In this document: in pieces, positions 7,179-14,776 of the stretch
How positions within the stretch are numbered: the first letter of the stretch is position 1
Layout of the letters: each line of letters starts with the position of its first letter
Origin: Methanobacterium sp.
GTDB taxonomy: Archaea > Methanobacteriota > Methanobacteria > Methanobacteriales > Methanobacteriaceae
Assembly (NCBI GenBank): GCA_003151535.1
Contig: PLXT01000042.1
Coordinates: forward strand, 88,225 to 111,442
Length of the DNA: 23,218 nucleotides
Reading direction: 5' to 3'
The notes under the pieces: model-generated
Told to the model about the DNA's origin: nothing
What the model saw: the letters and a program-made list of their open reading frames with translations, nothing else
The model's database searches: none
Made by a program: the position numbers and the translations under genes

Positions 7179-7835
7179 ATGAAAGTAATTGCATTTAATG
7201 GAAGTCCTAGAAAAGAATGGAATACAGCAACTTTACTACAAAAAGCGCTTGAAGGAGCAGAATCTCAAGGAGCTGAAACTGAATTAATCCATTTATATGA
7301 CTTAGATTATAATGGATGTATTAGTTGTTTGGAGTGTAAACGATTAAATGGTAAAAGTTATGGGAAATGTAGCTTAAATGATGATTTAACACCTTTTCTG
7401 GATAATATAAATAATTATGATGCTATTTTCCTAGGTTCACCAAATTATGTAGGAACAATTACTGGTAAGACGAAACTGTTCCTTGAAAGGCTTATCTTTC
7501 CATATGTCGCATATAAAACAGATTTTCCAGCGACATTATTTGATGGTAAATTGAAAGTAGGATTTATTTACACAATGAGTTCAAATGAATCGTGGATGAA
7601 TATGTGGAATTATGATAAAGTAGCCACAGATCTCAAACTATTATTTGAAATGATGTTTGGGGAGGCTGAATCAATGATTGTAAATGATACAACCCTATTT
7701 GAAGACCACTCAAAATATTTAACCGAACATATTGATCCTGAAGAAAAAGCCAAAACAAGAAAAGAAGAATTCCCAAAAGATTGTGATAAAGCGTTCAAAA
7801 TGGGACAAAAAGTTAGTTCAAAGAGTAAAATTTAG
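7179..7835 (+). CDS. Iron-sulfur flavoprotein-like NADPH-dependent FMN reductase family protein
   Basis: A 218-aa flavodoxin-fold protein. Residues 1-18 give beta-1 and the FMN phosphate loop (IAFNGSPRKEWNTATL). Cys47, Cys50, Cys53 and Cys64 form a compact cluster (CxxCxxC-x10-C) like that of archaeal iron-sulfur flavoproteins (Isf), which bind [4Fe-4S] there. LGSPNYVGTITGKTK is the second flavin-contact loop. The spacing to the fourth Cys is longer than the usual x5-7, so whether a full cluster binds is uncertain. Isf proteins move electrons and are linked to reduction of O2 or peroxide in methanogens. GGGGGA sits 10 nt upstream of the ATG. Divergent from the HxlR regulator, which likely controls it. 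Confidence 0.85.
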   Translation: MKVIAFNGSPRKEWNTATLLQKALEGAESQGAETELIHLYDLDYNGCISCLECKRLNGKSYGKCSLNDDLTPFLDNINNYDAIFLGSPNYVGTITGKTKLFLERLIFPYVAYKTDFPATLFDGKLKVGFIYTMSSNESWMNMWNYDKVATDLKLLFEMMFGEAESMIVNDTTLFEDHSKYLTEHIDPEEKAKTRKEEFPKDCDKAFKMGQKVSSKSKI

Positions 7836-7980
7836 TTTTAAATAAAATTTTTCTTTTATTGGGATTGTAAAGTTATTGGGTGTTGATTTTTTTGTGTTTT
7901 TGTGTCCATTTTTGCTTCGATAAATTTATTATTATCTGAGTTATATATAATAATATAAAATTAATGCGAAGGTGATTTTC

Positions 7981-8619
7981 TTGAATGTTTTTATTGTTTT
8001 TGCTCATCCAGAACCTAATTCGTTGAATGGTGCTCTTAAAGATCTGGCAGTTTTAACCTTAAATGAGAACGGACATGAAGTTAAAGTATCAGATTTATAT
8101 AGTATGGGATTTAAAGCCACTTTGGATAGAGATGATTTTTTAAAAATGGAAAATAAAGACAGACTAATGCCAATGTTAGAACAGTTTAATGCTTCAAAAA
8201 CAGATGGATTCTCTAGTGACATTAAAGCTGAAATGGAAAAAATTGAATTGGCAGATCTTATAATTTTCCAATTTCCTGTCTGGTATGAAACAGTACCTGC
8301 ATTATTAAAGGCATGGTTTGAGCGAGTGTTGGCCCATGGCTTTGCCCATAACATACTCGAAGGAAAAGTCTTCGATAGAGGTTTTCTTAAGGGTAAAAAG
8401 GCAATGTTATCTTTCACGGGAGGTAGTGATAAGGATAGCTATTACAATAATATCCCAAATAATGATAAAACTAAATTACTCCCTCCTGTATCTCTAGTTC
8501 TTCGTTTCACGGGTATGAAAGTAATGGATGCATTTGCAATATTTAATGCCGTGACATTGAGTGAAGATGATGCAGAGAAGGCTTTTGAGGAATACAGAAA
8601 ACTACTGAATAATATTTAG
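7981..8619 (+). CDS. NAD(P)H:quinone oxidoreductase, Flavodoxin_2 family
   Basis: A 212-aa member of the NQO1/KefF/YwrO-like family: NVFIVFAHPEPNSLNGALKD gives the first strand and FMN loop, FQFPVWYETVPALLKAWFER is the hallmark second loop and helix, and GKKAMLSFTGGS the third. It probably passes two electrons from NAD(P)H to quinone-like or other electrophilic substrates via bound flavin. I chose TTG 7981 over GTG 7972 because AGGTGAT (7970-7975) is an exact anti-16S match 5 nt before the TTG and would be inside a longer product. A TATA candidate (TTATATATAATAA, 7941-7953) gives it a promoter of its own, but HxlR control is plausible. Confidence 0.88.
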   Translation: MNVFIVFAHPEPNSLNGALKDLAVLTLNENGHEVKVSDLYSMGFKATLDRDDFLKMENKDRLMPMLEQFNASKTDGFSSDIKAEMEKIELADLIIFQFPVWYETVPALLKAWFERVLAHGFAHNILEGKVFDRGFLKGKKAMLSFTGGSDKDSYYNNIPNNDKTKLLPPVSLVLRFTGMKVMDAFAIFNAVTLSEDDAEKAFEEYRKLLNNI

Positions 8620-8648
8620 TTTAATACAGTTTTAAAGGATGTTTCTTA

Positions 8649-8656
8649 TTTTTTTT
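8649..8656 (+). terminator. Oligo-T terminator after the quinone oxidoreductase
   Basis: A run of eight T 30 nt after the stop, the standard intrinsic termination signal in euryarchaea. No strong hairpin precedes it. Confidence 0.5.
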
Positions 8657-8883
8657 ATCTTTTCCTTAATAAGTTAAATATATAGCATTTTAGAGTACAA
8701 TTGATGTTTTATTATATAAAAAAAGATGTAAAACGAAGGCATAATAAAGAATTAATCAATTATGTTATGCATTAAGTGGATACTCAACTGTAAATAATAA
8801 TTTTCAAGTAATTATACAAAATAGTTGGTTATCTAAAATTAAATTTACCCTATTTAATTAAAACTATTGACTTTGAAATAATA

Positions 8884-8903
8884 TTTTGCCTGCATACTAT
8901 ACT
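8884..8903 (+). repeat. Degenerate dispersed repeat, partial copy
   Basis: TTTTGCCTGCATACTATACT matches the end of the copy at 6539-6583 over TTGCCTGCATAC. The left end is not preserved at the expected distance. Confidence 0.35.
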
Positions 8904-9198
8904 GAATTTTAGTTTATACAATTCATTACAATAAAAATCAATTCATGAAATAATACCTCTATTCATGAATCGGGACACTATAATTTTGTATCTAGAATGT
9001 TAAACTCATAAAGTTTATTTATTTTGTAGACCTAAGATAAACTATTCATAAAAATGTTAATGAAAAAGTGAGAGAAAGGTATCTTTAAGAATATTACTCC
9101 TATGAAAAGAGTGGGCAATTTCATTATATCGTATCAATAGCGATCCGTATATTAATTAAACACTCCAAATGCATTACATAGTATCTACTAATTGCCTT

Positions 9199-9441
9199 CT
9201 ACTGATCTGGTTTTTCTCGTTTTGTCATGATACGTGTTGCTTTTACAGATTCCCAATATGCTAAATTTTTTATTGAACACATCACTTTTTCAATTGCAGC
9301 ATTATCTTTTTCAGTCCATTCCATTCCTGCATTTTCATAAATGAACTTGAAATATCCCTTTAAAAAATCAGCGGCGATTAAATATTCCTTCTTTGCTTTT
9401 TCTAATTCTAATTCATATTCATTCTCTTCATGTAAATCCAT
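9199..9441 (-). CDS. Small acidic helical protein, unknown function
   Basis: An 80-aa protein, mostly predicted helix and strongly charged (Glu/Lys-rich first 25 residues, then YLIAADFLKGYFKFIYENAG). It has one Cys and no signal or membrane segment. A clear Shine-Dalgarno (GGGGGA on the minus strand, about 9449-9454) lies about 8-9 nt before the ATG, which supports real translation. It is downstream of the RelA/SpoT remnant in the same direction with about 210 nt between. Some alarmone synthetase genes are paired with a small partner, but nothing in this sequence shows that relation. I do not recognise the family. Confidence 0.6.
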   Translation of the reverse strand: MDLHEENEYELELEKAKKEYLIAADFLKGYFKFIYENAGMEWTEKDNAAIEKVMCSIKNLAYWESVKATRIMTKREKPDQ

Positions 9442-9650
9442 GATGAAATCCCCCTTAATAAATCATTATTACCACATTTAATATGGTATTTTTAATATAA
9501 AATGATCTGCTTATCATTTATGGATTGAACTCAGATTAATTTTTGATTGAGTATCTTTGATATCTACCTATTTATATTTATTAAAAAGAAGGAATACGAG
9601 CTTACATAATTTGAAAGGTATTGAACGAATATTAAAATTATGAAATATTA

Positions 9651-10750
9651 TTAAGCTGCAAAGAAATTCATGAATTGAGGATATGTTTTTTCTAAAATCT
9701 GATATAAACATTCTGATTGATGCCATTTATATTCATTTTCAACATGGACGAAATATTGTCGTTCCAAATCATTTAAATCAATTTTTACTGCACTATATGA
9801 TTCTAAAAGAGTTTTTAAAGTAATTTTAATTTCATTTTTTTCATTATATTCTTCTATCCTTTTAAATAATTCAGCAGTTTTAACTGGAATTTTATCCCTA
9901 TCATGGAAATAGAAGTCTAAAAAAGCTTGTAGAGTTATAATATTTAATTCTTGATTAGTATCAAATTCAGTTTCTCTAATGAAACGTTCATTTTCTTTAT
10001 AATATTGATCCAAATCATCGTTTAAATGAGCAAATTGGTCATCTAAGATTTCTAAAGAAGCGTTTACTTGAGCTAACCTATGATGAACCGATCGAGGGAC
10101 GTAAATTCCTTTTTTATAAGTTAAATGATGTTCTATCGATGCATGAGCATCCATTAATATTGTCCTAACTTGAATTTCAGCTTTTAAATTCTTTTTTGAT
10201 CTCAATAATTTTTTATCTTTAATTTTTACTATAAAATGTTTAGATTCTATAACCAAATTCATCAGTTTGTAATAAATCAGATTTATTCACTGATTTGATA
10301 ATATCAAATTCATTTTTGTGTCCTTGATATTATTGGTAGATCAGATGAATAATAACAAATTATTCTTATTCCACAATATATCTTCCATTTGTTCGAAAGG
10401 ATTGCTATAATATTTTCTTTTTATTTTTTCATAAAATGAATCAATGCCTTTAATTCTAGATTCTATTCTAAATTTTTTGACATGGTCTTTAAGAGAGTTA
10501 AATAATAATTTTTTCAAAATTTTAAGTAATCTTCATATTTATTTTTATATTGTTCAATTAAATCTTCATAATTAAGTTCTGTTAAAGAATAGTTCCCAAA
10601 ATAATATTCAGTTTCTTCAATGTATTCATTTTTCCCACCACATTGACAATAACTGTCATCTATAGATTCTTCATCAAGTATAACAGATTTATTTCCACAT
10701 CTACAACATTTAATAAATTTAATTTTTTCAGGTTCATACATAATAAACAC
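9651..10750 (-). pseudogene. Broken RelA/SpoT-type (p)ppGpp synthetase with N-terminal zinc ribbon
   Basis: Five pieces on this strand join into one protein of about 365 aa. Piece 1 (10750-10514) has a ribbon-like CxxC...CxC near residues 15-38, then a helix YEDLIEQYKNKYEDYLKF. Piece 2 continues KKLLFNSLKDHVKKF and RIESRIKGIDSFYEKIKRK, the RelA/SpoT 'R-x-K-x-x-x-S-x-x-x-K' region. Piece 3 reads CGIRIICYYSSDLP (the 'D-x-x-GIRI' motif), and piece 4 EFDIIKSVNKSDLL and DEFGYR. Piece 5 (9651-10250) has HFIVKIKD, AEIQVRTILMDAHASIEHHL and YK, then a helical C-terminal region. Each junction needs one single-base change: a T lost near 10511, a T gained near 10365, one base gained near 10340, and an A gained near 10245. 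Synthetase residues are kept, so the decay is recent. A sequencing artefact is possible. Confidence 0.72.
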
Positions 10751-11056
10751 TAGTAGATAGTTTATTGAAGTTCAACAATCATTTCATTAAACAATATTGT
10801 AAATTCTTAATTATTTTATTGTATTAACAAATAATATACTCTTTGAGAATATTACTTTTTTTAAATCTATATTTTTTTATATAGCCCTATAATGATAATT
10901 ATAATCTCAGATTAAAATATGATATATAAGTGATATAAATTAATAATTAATAAACCGGAAAGCATTATTTGTAAATAAAATACATTTATTATGGTAATAA
11001 AAATGGTCAAAAAGACACATAAGAGTGAACCCCACACTTCAAAGAAATCTATTGAG

Positions 11057-11098
11057 TGGATACAACAAGATTATAAAGGTTTTTGCCTTCATATCTCC
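11057..11098 (+). repeat. Degenerate dispersed repeat, copy 2
   Basis: Begins TGGATAC and ends TTTTTGCCTTCATATCTCC, aligning end to end with the 6539-6583 copy with a few gaps. Confidence 0.45.
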
Positions 11099-11225
11099 TT
11101 TTGAAATAATCTCAGGTCTAATATATTAAAAAAAATAAGTTACTCCTTAATATTCGACCAATGGTAAACAATAAAATAAATACTCCAGAACTATGGTACA
11201 TATGTAATAACAGACACTGTTTACT

Positions 11226-11265
11226 TGGATTAGTTTGTTAAATAATCCTTTTCCTGCTACCTACT
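11226..11265 (+). repeat. Degenerate dispersed repeat, copy 3
   Basis: Begins TGGATTA and ends CCTTTTCCTGCTACCTACT. Ends and length match the other copies; the centre is more diverged. Confidence 0.35.
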
Positions 11266-11430
11266 GTTAGATATAACAAAATTTAGTTCCAATGTTCTTA
11301 CTTCTTGCCGATAGGTATGTATCCAAGTAACCCGAATGTTCTCTCATCAATAATCTGCCATTATCTATTCGATAATATCAAATGCTTTAATTTGGAGATA
11401 AAAATTTATCAAAAGATATCTTTAAATTTT

Positions 11431-11459
11431 AAATTGTGATGATTAAAATATCACAATTT
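11431..11459. repeat. Perfect 10-bp inverted repeat with 9-nt spacer
   Basis: AAATTGTGAT and ATCACAATTT are exact reverse complements separated by GATTAAAAT. It could be a dimer-binding operator or a small stem-loop. The nearest annotated start is about 460 nt downstream. Confidence 0.6.
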
Positions 11460-11842
11460 GAGACATTATGAACATCTGTTAAATTGTTTGAATAAATATT
11501 ACTCATTTTCATATTGTAACATAAAATTAAAATAGATATCGCTAACATTAACTGTCTTTTCAAAATAATAATGTTTAATCAGATATCAATCAATTAAAAC
11601 AAACATTATACAGAAGCTATAATTATAGAATAAAACCTCTGAGTATCGTTACGAAATTTGCATATGATAAGAACATAAAAACTATAGGTAGTTAAGGGAA
11701 TTAATCTGACAACATAATTAATTTGTTAAAATAATAGAAATATAGTCAATAATCGGACATTCTTGTGCTGAAACTTAACAAATTCTTTCCAGAATCCTGC
11801 TATATTCTACTATACCAAACTGTATATATGGTAATGGTCAAA

Positions 11843-11922
11843 TTTTTATAACGGCGATGGGGTTCGCCTTCAACTGCTAATTTTAGCTAATGACTCCTAA
11901 AAATAATTTAATTGGAGATACC
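11843..11922 (+). promoter_or_regulatory. Promoter and leader of the antiporter gene
   Basis: TTTTTATA (11843-11850) is a TATA candidate. GGCGA/TCGCC (11853-11868) makes a small hairpin between the TATA box and the expected transcript start near 11875. GCTAA/TTAGC (11876-11887) is a second short palindrome. The Shine-Dalgarno is GGAG at 11912-11915, 7 nt before ATG 11923. Confidence 0.45.
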
Positions 11923-13065
11923 ATGGTAGTAGATATAATAAGTCAAGCTAATATTTTAATACTAATAATTGTAATATTATTATCCAGCTTAATTTCACTG
12001 AGATTGGGAATGGCTGTGGCCATAATTGAATTAATTTTAGGAGCTATTTTTGGAAATCTGGGAATTTTACATCCTGAAGATTGGATGACCCTACTTGCAA
12101 CTTTTGGAGGTATACTACTAACATTCATGGCCGGTACAGAGATTGATACCCAAGTAATGAGGGAAAAATATAAGGAAAGCTTTTTAATAGGTTTCTTCTC
12201 ATTTTTAACACCATTTATAGGAGTTTTACTATTCACCTATTTTGTTGCCGGATGGAACATACAAGCAGCATTAATCGCCGGAATTGCACTTTCAACAACT
12301 TCGCTAGCTGTTGTATACTCAGTTCTACTTGAAACTAAACTTCCTGATGCAAATTTAGCAAAAACATTGTTAGCAGCTACATTTGTAACAGATATGACAA
12401 CTGTTATTGTTTTAAGCATACTATTCTTAAAACCCGATCTGTACACCGTGTTATTTGTTGTAATTTCAATAGCTGTCATTATCATTGCTTCTAAATATTC
12501 CCATCATATTTTTAACCATGAAAAACTCAAGAATAAGGTTATTGAACCTGAAATTAAGTATGTTTTCTTGCTCCTGGTAATATTCATGTTTTTTGCAGCT
12601 ATAGGAAACAGTGAAGCTGTACTTCCAGCATTTATATTGGGACTCTTAATGTCTAAACAATTAGCAAAAGTTAAAAATTTAATGGTCAGATTACGTACAG
12701 TATCGTACGCAGTAATAACTCCCATATTCTTTATAGTGGGGGGATTGAAGATTTCATTCTCATTAATACTTGCATCTCTGGGACTGTTTATAATTTTATT
12801 CGGCCTAAAAATTCTCACTAAATTTATAGGTGTTTATTTCTTGGCCAATAAATATATAAAAAATGGAAGCATGTATTTCACCCTTTTAATGAGTACAGGT
12901 TTAACATTTGGTACTATTGCTAGTTTATTTGGGCTTAATGCAGGATATATAGATCAGGTGCAGTACTCGGTTCTTATAGGGGTGGTTGTTTCTAGTGCCA
13001 TAATCCCAACTTTTGTTGCAACTAAATGGTTCCTACCGCGTCACAGCGAAGATATGATAGAGTAG
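11923..13065 (+). CDS. CPA2-family cation/proton antiporter (Kef/NapA-type)
   Basis: A 380-aa integral membrane protein with about 11-12 hydrophobic segments covering the whole length and no C-terminal RCK/TrkA domain, so the membrane part stands alone. Family marks include LRLGMAVAIIELILGAIFGN in helix 2, FMAGTEIDTQVMREKY (the 'F-x-x-G-x-E-x-D' loop), ALSTTSLAVVYSVL and AATFVTDMTTVIVL, in which Thr-Asp is the ion-binding position, and VLPAFILGLLMS. It probably exchanges Na+ or K+ for H+ across the cytoplasmic membrane. An upstream in-frame ATG at 11890 has no ribosome site, while ATG 11923 has GGAG, so I used the latter. A T7 run at 13086-13092 likely ends the transcript. Confidence 0.9.
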   Translation: MVVDIISQANILILIIVILLSSLISLRLGMAVAIIELILGAIFGNLGILHPEDWMTLLATFGGILLTFMAGTEIDTQVMREKYKESFLIGFFSFLTPFIGVLLFTYFVAGWNIQAALIAGIALSTTSLAVVYSVLLETKLPDANLAKTLLAATFVTDMTTVIVLSILFLKPDLYTVLFVVISIAVIIIASKYSHHIFNHEKLKNKVIEPEIKYVFLLLVIFMFFAAIGNSEAVLPAFILGLLMSKQLAKVKNLMVRLRTVSYAVITPIFFIVGGLKISFSLILASLGLFIILFGLKILTKFIGVYFLANKYIKNGSMYFTLLMSTGLTFGTIASLFGLNAGYIDQVQYSVLIGVVVSSAIIPTFVATKWFLPRHSEDMIE

Positions 13066-13085
13066 ATTAAAATAAAAAAATATTA

Positions 13086-13092
13086 TTTTTTT
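13086..13092 (+). terminator. Oligo-T terminator after the antiporter
   Basis: Seven T in a row 20 nt past the stop, after an A-rich stretch. Confidence 0.4.
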
Positions 13093-13171
13093 ATGTAAGT
13101 TATATGCCTAAAAACATCAGTAAATGGAATTGTAACAAAAATAGAAAAAAATTAGGTAAATATGAAATTTT

Positions 13172-13678
13172 TTACGCCTTGAAACTATTGATTATTGTGT
13201 TGAACATTTGTTCCTGTGATTTAACGTCTGTTGCTATGGTTACGAATTGTATCTGGTAGTTGTAATTGTTTTTTTCAAAATTTATAGACTTTATTAAAAC
13301 TGTTTCATTGCTAATTTTAGTTGTAAAGGTTGTAACATTGGCTGTAACACCATCTCAGTTTGTGTGGTTTTTGTACCATTGAGCTTTGCAATCTGGGATT
13401 TAAGATTAGAACTGTTTATAGTTGAATTACTGTTTTTTGGTGTTTTTATTATGATTACACCATTACCCTTCAGTGTATTATTCATGAAACTTGAATCACC
13501 AAATGCAACAACGGTATTATTTGTATGGGTTGTTTGGTTGATTAAAGACCAGCTACTTGGATAGTTAAAAGATATTCCATTAGCTGAATAGGTTTTTGTG
13601 GCAGTAGAATTATTGCCGGTTTCACTGATACAACCCGATGCCAACAATAGCAATTACAAATAAAAAATATTTTTTCAT
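13172..13678 (-). pseudogene. PsbP-like lipoprotein with two frameshifts
   Basis: ATG 13678-13676 is preceded by a strong GGGAGGG ribosome site and encodes MKKYFLFVIAIVG, the start of a lipoprotein signal peptide. A +1 shift is then needed to reach LLLLASGCISETGNNST, whose LASGC is a good lipobox. The mature part has YSANGISFNYPSSWSL, the PsbP-like domain opening also seen at 3536. After TTQTE the frame is lost again (one G missing in GAG-ATGG, about 13358). The restored frame reads DGVTANVTTFTTKISNE through NYNYQIQFVTIATDV to QEQMFNTIINSFKA before TAA 13172. The complete protein would be about 168 aa, a membrane-anchored surface lipoprotein. Real decay or sequence error both fit. Confidence 0.7.
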
Positions 13679-13811
13679 AATGCCTACCCTCCCAAATTAA
13701 TATACCAATAAAAATATAATAGTAACTATACATCTTTAATCTATAAATATCTTCTCTAAAGGTCGGGATACCTATTATACTATTAATTACATCTTAATGG
13801 AGTTACATATC

Positions 13812-14765
13812 ATGTCGTCTTATGAAAATACTGAAGCAGAAATTTTAAGGTCAAAACTTATAGAAACCCATAGAGAAACATCTATCGAAGATTATTTCAA
13901 GGGTGAAGAATGTGAAACAAAACAAGGGTCCTGCTACAGAATTGAAGAACGAAGAAAATTAAAATTAAATACCATTAGCCCGCCAAAGGCTAAAAAAAAT
14001 ATATTAAACGATTTAAAACTTATTAAAGGTATTGGAGAATCAAAATCTGATATTTTAAGGACCAATGGATATGAAACCATTGAAGATCTTAGGGAACATC
14101 CTCGTTACGGTGAAGATGCATGTCATTTAGTGGATATTGTTGATGAAGGTGATTTTTCAAAGATAACAGATTATGTTTCGAATAGATATCCCAAATCCCA
14201 TCCCTCAGCACTCTATTCATCATGCTTTTCATCTAATGAAAACCTTCTTTTTATGGATATAGAAACATTAGGTCTTAAGGGTGTACCTCTCATACTGATA
14301 GGAGTTGCAAGTGTAGAATCTGATCATATACAAGTAGACCAGTATCTTCTAAGAAACCTTGACGAAGAAACAGCTGCATTAGATGCTTTCTTATCACATG
14401 TGGATGAGGATACTGTATTTGTGAGTTTTAATGGCCAGACATTTGATATACCCTATATTAAGGATAGGTTAAGACATCATGGAATGAAGAACAATATCCA
14501 AAGACATCACCTGGACCTTCTGCACTTCTCGAGACGTGCATGGAAAAATAAATTACCTAACTGCAAACTCCAAACATTAGAAAAACATCTCTTTAATTTT
14601 GAACGAGAGGACGATGTACCAAGCAGTCTAGTTCCATCTTTTTATAAAACATACGATGAAACCGGAAATATTGGGCCGTTAATTCCAATAATAGAACATA
14701 ATAGAGAAGATGTAGTTACCCTTGCAAGAATTTTATCCCGGTTACACACTGAGATGGATATATAA
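13812..14765 (+). CDS. DnaQ-like (RNase H-fold) 3'-5' exonuclease with helix-hairpin-helix
   Basis: A 317-aa protein. Residues about 65-110 hold a helix-hairpin-helix-like segment (LKLIKGIGESKSDILRTNGY) suited to DNA binding. From about 143 on it is an RNase_H_2/YprB-type exonuclease: LLFMDIETLGL gives Exo I (Asp149, Glu151), SFNGQTFDIPYIKDRL Exo II (Asp212) and EHNREDVVTLARI Exo III (His296, Asp300), the complete DEDDh set. Probably a repair or processing nuclease on single-stranded ends. ATG 13797 is possible, but GGAG (13799-13802) is well placed for ATG 13812. It is convergent with DNA polymerase X, 9 bp between stops. Confidence 0.82.
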   Translation: MSSYENTEAEILRSKLIETHRETSIEDYFKGEECETKQGSCYRIEERRKLKLNTISPPKAKKNILNDLKLIKGIGESKSDILRTNGYETIEDLREHPRYGEDACHLVDIVDEGDFSKITDYVSNRYPKSHPSALYSSCFSSNENLLFMDIETLGLKGVPLILIGVASVESDHIQVDQYLLRNLDEETAALDAFLSHVDEDTVFVSFNGQTFDIPYIKDRLRHHGMKNNIQRHHLDLLHFSRRAWKNKLPNCKLQTLEKHLFNFEREDDVPSSLVPSFYKTYDETGNIGPLIPIIEHNREDVVTLARILSRLHTEMDI

Positions 14766-14776
14766 AATATTTTTTT
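14766..14776. terminator. Shared T-rich terminator between convergent genes
   Basis: ATATTTTTTT between the two stops serves the plus-strand exonuclease. The polymerase on the other strand must end inside the exonuclease gene or at its A/T-rich end. Confidence 0.35.

Larger units (their letters stand above)
8620..9198. other. Gene-free stretch between convergent genes
   Basis: No supportable gene. A T8 run at 8649-8656 is a probable terminator for the quinone oxidoreductase. ATTCATGAA occurs twice (8941-8949 and 8961-8969), exactly 20 bp apart, each containing the palindrome TTCATGAA. The end motif of the dispersed repeat (TTTTGCCTGCATACTATACT) lies at 8884-8903, and AGTGGATAC at about 8776. 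Confidence 0.55.
10751..11922. other. Gene-poor stretch of about 1.1 kb
   Basis: No supportable complete gene. A 37-codon frame on the plus strand (10991-11104) has no good ribosome site. On the minus strand, 11298-11360 reads QIIDERTFGLLGYIPIGKK before a stop, which looks like a genuine C-terminus, with AFDIIE in another frame just upstream; this is probably the last trace of a decayed gene. Two copies of the dispersed repeat (11057-11098 and 11226-11265) and a perfect inverted repeat (11431-11459) are also here. The base composition is very AT-rich throughout. Confidence 0.5.

Noticed and set aside
8004..8417. 137-codon minus-strand frame opposite the quinone oxidoreductase
   Set aside because: A shadow of the clear NQO-family gene; no family features or ribosome site.
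10514..10750. Independent 78-aa zinc-ribbon gene
   Set aside because: Its last helix runs straight into the RelA-like pieces after restoring one T, so it was merged with the pseudogene. A separate gene remains possible.
9199..10750. Toxin-antitoxin pair (alarmone synthetase with small partner)
   Set aside because: The small gene shows no antitoxin family feature, lies 210 nt away and downstream, and the synthetase is broken.
11851..11875. GGTTCGCC near 11861-11868 resembles a tRNA T-loop
   Set aside because: No acceptor stem, anticodon arm or CCA end can be drawn around it; it is better explained as a small hairpin in the antiporter promoter.
13797..13811. Upstream ATG for the exonuclease gene
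   Set aside because: No ribosome site precedes ATG 13797, while GGAG is properly placed for ATG 13812. A leaderless start at 13797 cannot be excluded.
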